DNA of 64,000 bases from contig CP136508.1 in the NCBI GenBank assembly GCA_008011715.2, positions 3,348,001 through 3,412,000 on the forward strand. The letters are read 5' to 3'. The DNA comes from [Empedobacter] haloabium. GTDB taxonomy: Bacteria > Pseudomonadota > Gammaproteobacteria > Burkholderiales > Burkholderiaceae_D. Every line of letters begins with the position of its first letter. Position 1 is the first letter of the stretch. Positions 62,076 to 64,000 of this stretch are shown piece by piece. The notes beneath the pieces are model-generated. The model did not search any database. It worked only from the letters and a program-made list of their open reading frames with translations, and was not told the DNA's origin. The position numbers and the translations under genes are program-made.

Positions 62076-63614
62076 ATGACGCGTCTCGCGCGCCAGCGCT
62101 TGCTGGTCGCCGGGCTGGCCAGATGGCTGCGCCACGCGCAGGGCGCGTGGCCGACCGTATTCGAGACCCACATCTCGTGGGTCATCGTGACCTCGCGCCA
62201 GGCATTCAAGATCAAGAAAGCCGTGCGCCTGCCGTTCCTGGACTGGCGCGCCGGCGCCGAACGGGCACGCTGCTGCCGTGCCGAATTGCGCCTGAACCGG
62301 CGCTACGCGCCCTGGTTGTACCTGCGCGTGGTGCCGGTCACCGGGTCGGTGGCCGCGCCGCGCCTGGGTGGCGGAGGGCGGGTGCTGGAGTATGCGGTGG
62401 CCATGCGCACCTTCGAGCAGGGCGCGCTGTGGTCCGCCAGGCTGGCCGCGGGCAGCCTCACGGGCGGCGAAGTGACGAGCCTGGCCAATGTGCTGGCGGC
62501 GTTCCACGCGCGCGCGGCGGTGGCGCCGCCCGGGTCGGCCTGGGGCACGGCGGCGCAGGTGGCGGCGCGCACGCTGGCCGACCTGGACGAGTTGCGCGCG
62601 CTGCTGCCCGCTGAAAGCGATGCGCTGGCCGCGCTGGCGGCGTGGCATGCACACGCCGCCAGGGGGCTGCGGCGGCTGTGTGCGTGGCGCCGGGCCGGCG
62701 CTGCCGTGCGCGAATGCCACGGCGATCTCCACTGCGGCAATATCGTCACGTTGCGCGGCGTTGCCGTCCCGTTCGACGGCATCGAGTTCGCGCCCGCGCT
62801 GCGCTGGATCGATACGATGCAGGACATGGCATTTGCCTGGATGGACCTGCATTGCCACGGCCGCGCCGACCTGGCCAGTACGTTGCTGTCGGCCTACCTG
62901 GCGGCCAGCGGCGATTACGCCGGCCTGGCCCTGCTGACCTACTACACGGTGCAGCGTGCGCTGGTGCGGGCCAAGGTCGCGGCACTGCGCGGCGATACGG
63001 CGCTGGCCGCGCGCTACCTGCGCTGCGCCGGCGCCTGGAGCGGCCGCCGCCAGCCCGCTCTGCTGGCGACGACGGGCCTGTCGGGCAGCGGCAAGTCGAC
63101 CGTCTGCGCGGCGCTGGCGCCGGCGCTGGGCGCCATCGTGCTGCGCGCGGACGTGGAGCGCAAGCGCCTCGTGCGGCAGGCCGGCGGTGCGCGGCCAGGC
63201 TATGCGCCGGCCGAGACGCGGCAGACCTACGCGCGCCTGCGCCGCGTGGCGCGCCACGCACTGCGCGCCGGCGTGCCGGTGCTGGTCGACGCCGCCTGCC
63301 TGCAAGGCTGGCAGCGCACGCTGTTCGTTACGCTGGCGGCACGCCTGCAAGTGCCGTTCCTGCTGCTGGCCGTGACGGCGCCGCCAGAGGAACTGGCGCG
63401 GCGCCTGCGCCGGCGTGCCATGATGGGCAACGATCCGTCCGATGCGGACGAGACCGTGCTGGCGCGCCAGCTGGCCGATGCGCAGCCGCTGGCAGCGGCG
63501 GAACTGGCCCAGGCGCTGCCGGTCGACTCCGCGGTGCCGTGCCTGCCAGCCGTGCTCGAACGCCTGGCGCCATGGTATCCCCACGCGGCCGGTCCCGCTG
63601 TGCCGGCAACCTGA
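62076..63614 (+). CDS. APH-like kinase domain fused to P-loop ATPase
   Basis: A 512-aa cytoplasmic protein of the 'bifunctional aminoglycoside phosphotransferase/ATP-binding' type. The N-terminal half (about 1-325) is a degenerate APH-fold kinase: ISWVIVTSRQAFKIKKAV with the ATP-site Lys, then ECHGDLHCGNIV (near 210) with the catalytic Asp region, and VPFDGIEF with the metal-site Asp. The C-terminal half (about 330-510) is a small-molecule kinase-like P-loop domain: LATTGLSGSGKSTVCAAL near 334 and LVDAACLQGWQR near 405. The substrate is unknown. Relatives lie in stress or low-oxygen clusters. It follows the YSC84 gene after 4 bases. Confidence 0.88.
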   Translation: MTRLARQRLLVAGLARWLRHAQGAWPTVFETHISWVIVTSRQAFKIKKAVRLPFLDWRAGAERARCCRAELRLNRRYAPWLYLRVVPVTGSVAAPRLGGGGRVLEYAVAMRTFEQGALWSARLAAGSLTGGEVTSLANVLAAFHARAAVAPPGSAWGTAAQVAARTLADLDELRALLPAESDALAALAAWHAHAARGLRRLCAWRRAGAAVRECHGDLHCGNIVTLRGVAVPFDGIEFAPALRWIDTMQDMAFAWMDLHCHGRADLASTLLSAYLAASGDYAGLALLTYYTVQRALVRAKVAALRGDTALAARYLRCAGAWSGRRQPALLATTGLSGSGKSTVCAALAPALGAIVLRADVERKRLVRQAGGARPGYAPAETRQTYARLRRVARHALRAGVPVLVDAACLQGWQRTLFVTLAARLQVPFLLLAVTAPPEELARRLRRRAMMGNDPSDADETVLARQLADAQPLAAAELAQALPVDSAVPCLPAVLERLAPWYPHAAGPAVPAT

Positions 63615-63655
63615 CCAGGCGCGCCGCCATGGCCGCGATGGCCGACACTCGGCCG

Positions 63656-64000
63656 CTACCGGCGCGGCGCCAGCAGCGGCTTGACGGCCTGGGCCAGCGC
63701 CAGGTACACCAGCAGCAGCGCCGCGACGGCCGGCCAGTAGGCCCAGGGTAGCGCGACCAGGCCCAGTGCGTGCGCGAACGGCGCGTACGGCAGCCACACC
63801 CCCACGGCGCAGGCCAGCAGCGTGGTCAGCGCCAGTGTCGCCGTGCTGCGGCTTTGCAGCAGCGGCAGGTGCGCCGTGCGCAGCACGTGCACCACCAGCG
63901 TCTGCGACAGCAGCGACTCGACGAACCAGCCCGTCTGGAACAGCGCCGGCTGGGCGGCGCCGCCCAGCACGAACCACAGCAGCGCGAACGTCAGGTAGTC
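63656..64000 (-). CDS. mgtA: Magnesium-transporting P-type ATPase, C-terminal part (cut by window)
   Basis: The last 114 residues of a P-type ATPase; the rest lies beyond the window end. It reads DYLTFALLWFVLGGAAQPALFQTGWFVESLLSQTLVVHVLRT when joined from the edge, followed by helices PLLQSRSTATLALTTLL and a WLPYAPFAHALGLVALPWAYWPAV section. This matches the C-terminal transmembrane block M7-M10 of MgtA/MgtB (FQTGWFVESLL-x-QTL is very characteristic). MgtA-type pumps bring Mg2+ into the cell. The stop is TAG at 63656. Cation ATPases of this type also occur in Burkholderia low-oxygen loci, which supports the reading of this cluster. Confidence 0.88.
   Translation of the reverse strand, partial: DYLTFALLWFVLGGAAQPALFQTGWFVESLLSQTLVVHVLRTAHLPLLQSRSTATLALTTLLACAVGVWLPYAPFAHALGLVALPWAYWPAVAALLLVYLALAQAVKPLLAPRR

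Overview
The window is GC-rich chromosomal DNA (by eye about two thirds G+C) from a betaproteobacterium, most likely Oxalobacteraceae of the Massilia / Pseudoduganella / Duganella type. This is an inference from two PEP-CTERM exosortase substrates, a lateral-type flagellin, starch and pectin degradation genes, an isolated T6SS VgrG island, and a low-oxygen gene cluster like the Burkholderia lxa locus. No rRNA, tRNA, CRISPR array, IS element or integrase was recognised.

Layout. 1-6.1 kb: flagellin, then a translationally coupled secreted three-gene unit of unknown function (115 aa, 920 aa, 640 aa beta-helix protein). 6.3-14.6 kb: AI-2E/PerM-family permease, Lhr-type helicase, and a PAS-GGDEF-EAL protein, with a perfect 25-bp inverted repeat between the last two. 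14.7-22.7 kb: a T6SS effector island read leftwards (PAAR, type-44-like toxin, two tandem-duplicated putative immunity genes, VgrG, secreted putative immunity protein, LysM/amidase effector, periplasmic protein). 22.8-23.5 kb: a decayed DUF4255/Pvc16-type gene, a relic of a contractile injection system. 23.8-28.1 kb: a PEP-CTERM protein and two tandem PhoA-type alkaline phosphatases behind a good Pho box. 28.2-33.9 kb: an apparent operon with two secreted SGNH proteins, an OatA-like acyltransferase-SGNH fusion and a lytic transglycosylase, suggesting peptidoglycan or glycan O-acetyl turnover.

34.0-37.4 kb: MarR, FAD monooxygenase and epoxide hydrolase operon with a 16-bp palindrome over the predicted -35 element. 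37.5-39.1 kb: isocitrate lyase with a clear terminator and a motif-rich upstream region. 39.6-43.7 kb: an unknown protein with weak primase-like features, an unknown protein, an MBL-fold protein and an SDR. 43.7-54.3 kb: polysaccharide degradation (secreted alpha-amylase, pectate lyase-pectin methylesterase fusion with a PEP-CTERM partner, lipoprotein pullulanase), with a shared ACTACA/TGTAGT motif upstream of the two starch genes. 54.3-54.5 kb: three regularly spaced stem-loops.

54.5-64.0 kb: a low-oxygen/energy cluster: 6-phosphofructokinase with unusual substrate residues, PEP synthase, a 53-aa membrane peptide, a divergent acetate kinase, a flavodoxin-like protein, then on the other strand zinc alcohol dehydrogenase, YSC84/SYLF protein and an APH-like/P-loop protein, and finally the end of an MgtA-type P-ATPase cut by the window edge. 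Two FNR/ANR-like boxes sit where class II activation would need them.

All assignments come from reading motifs and context; no database search was run.
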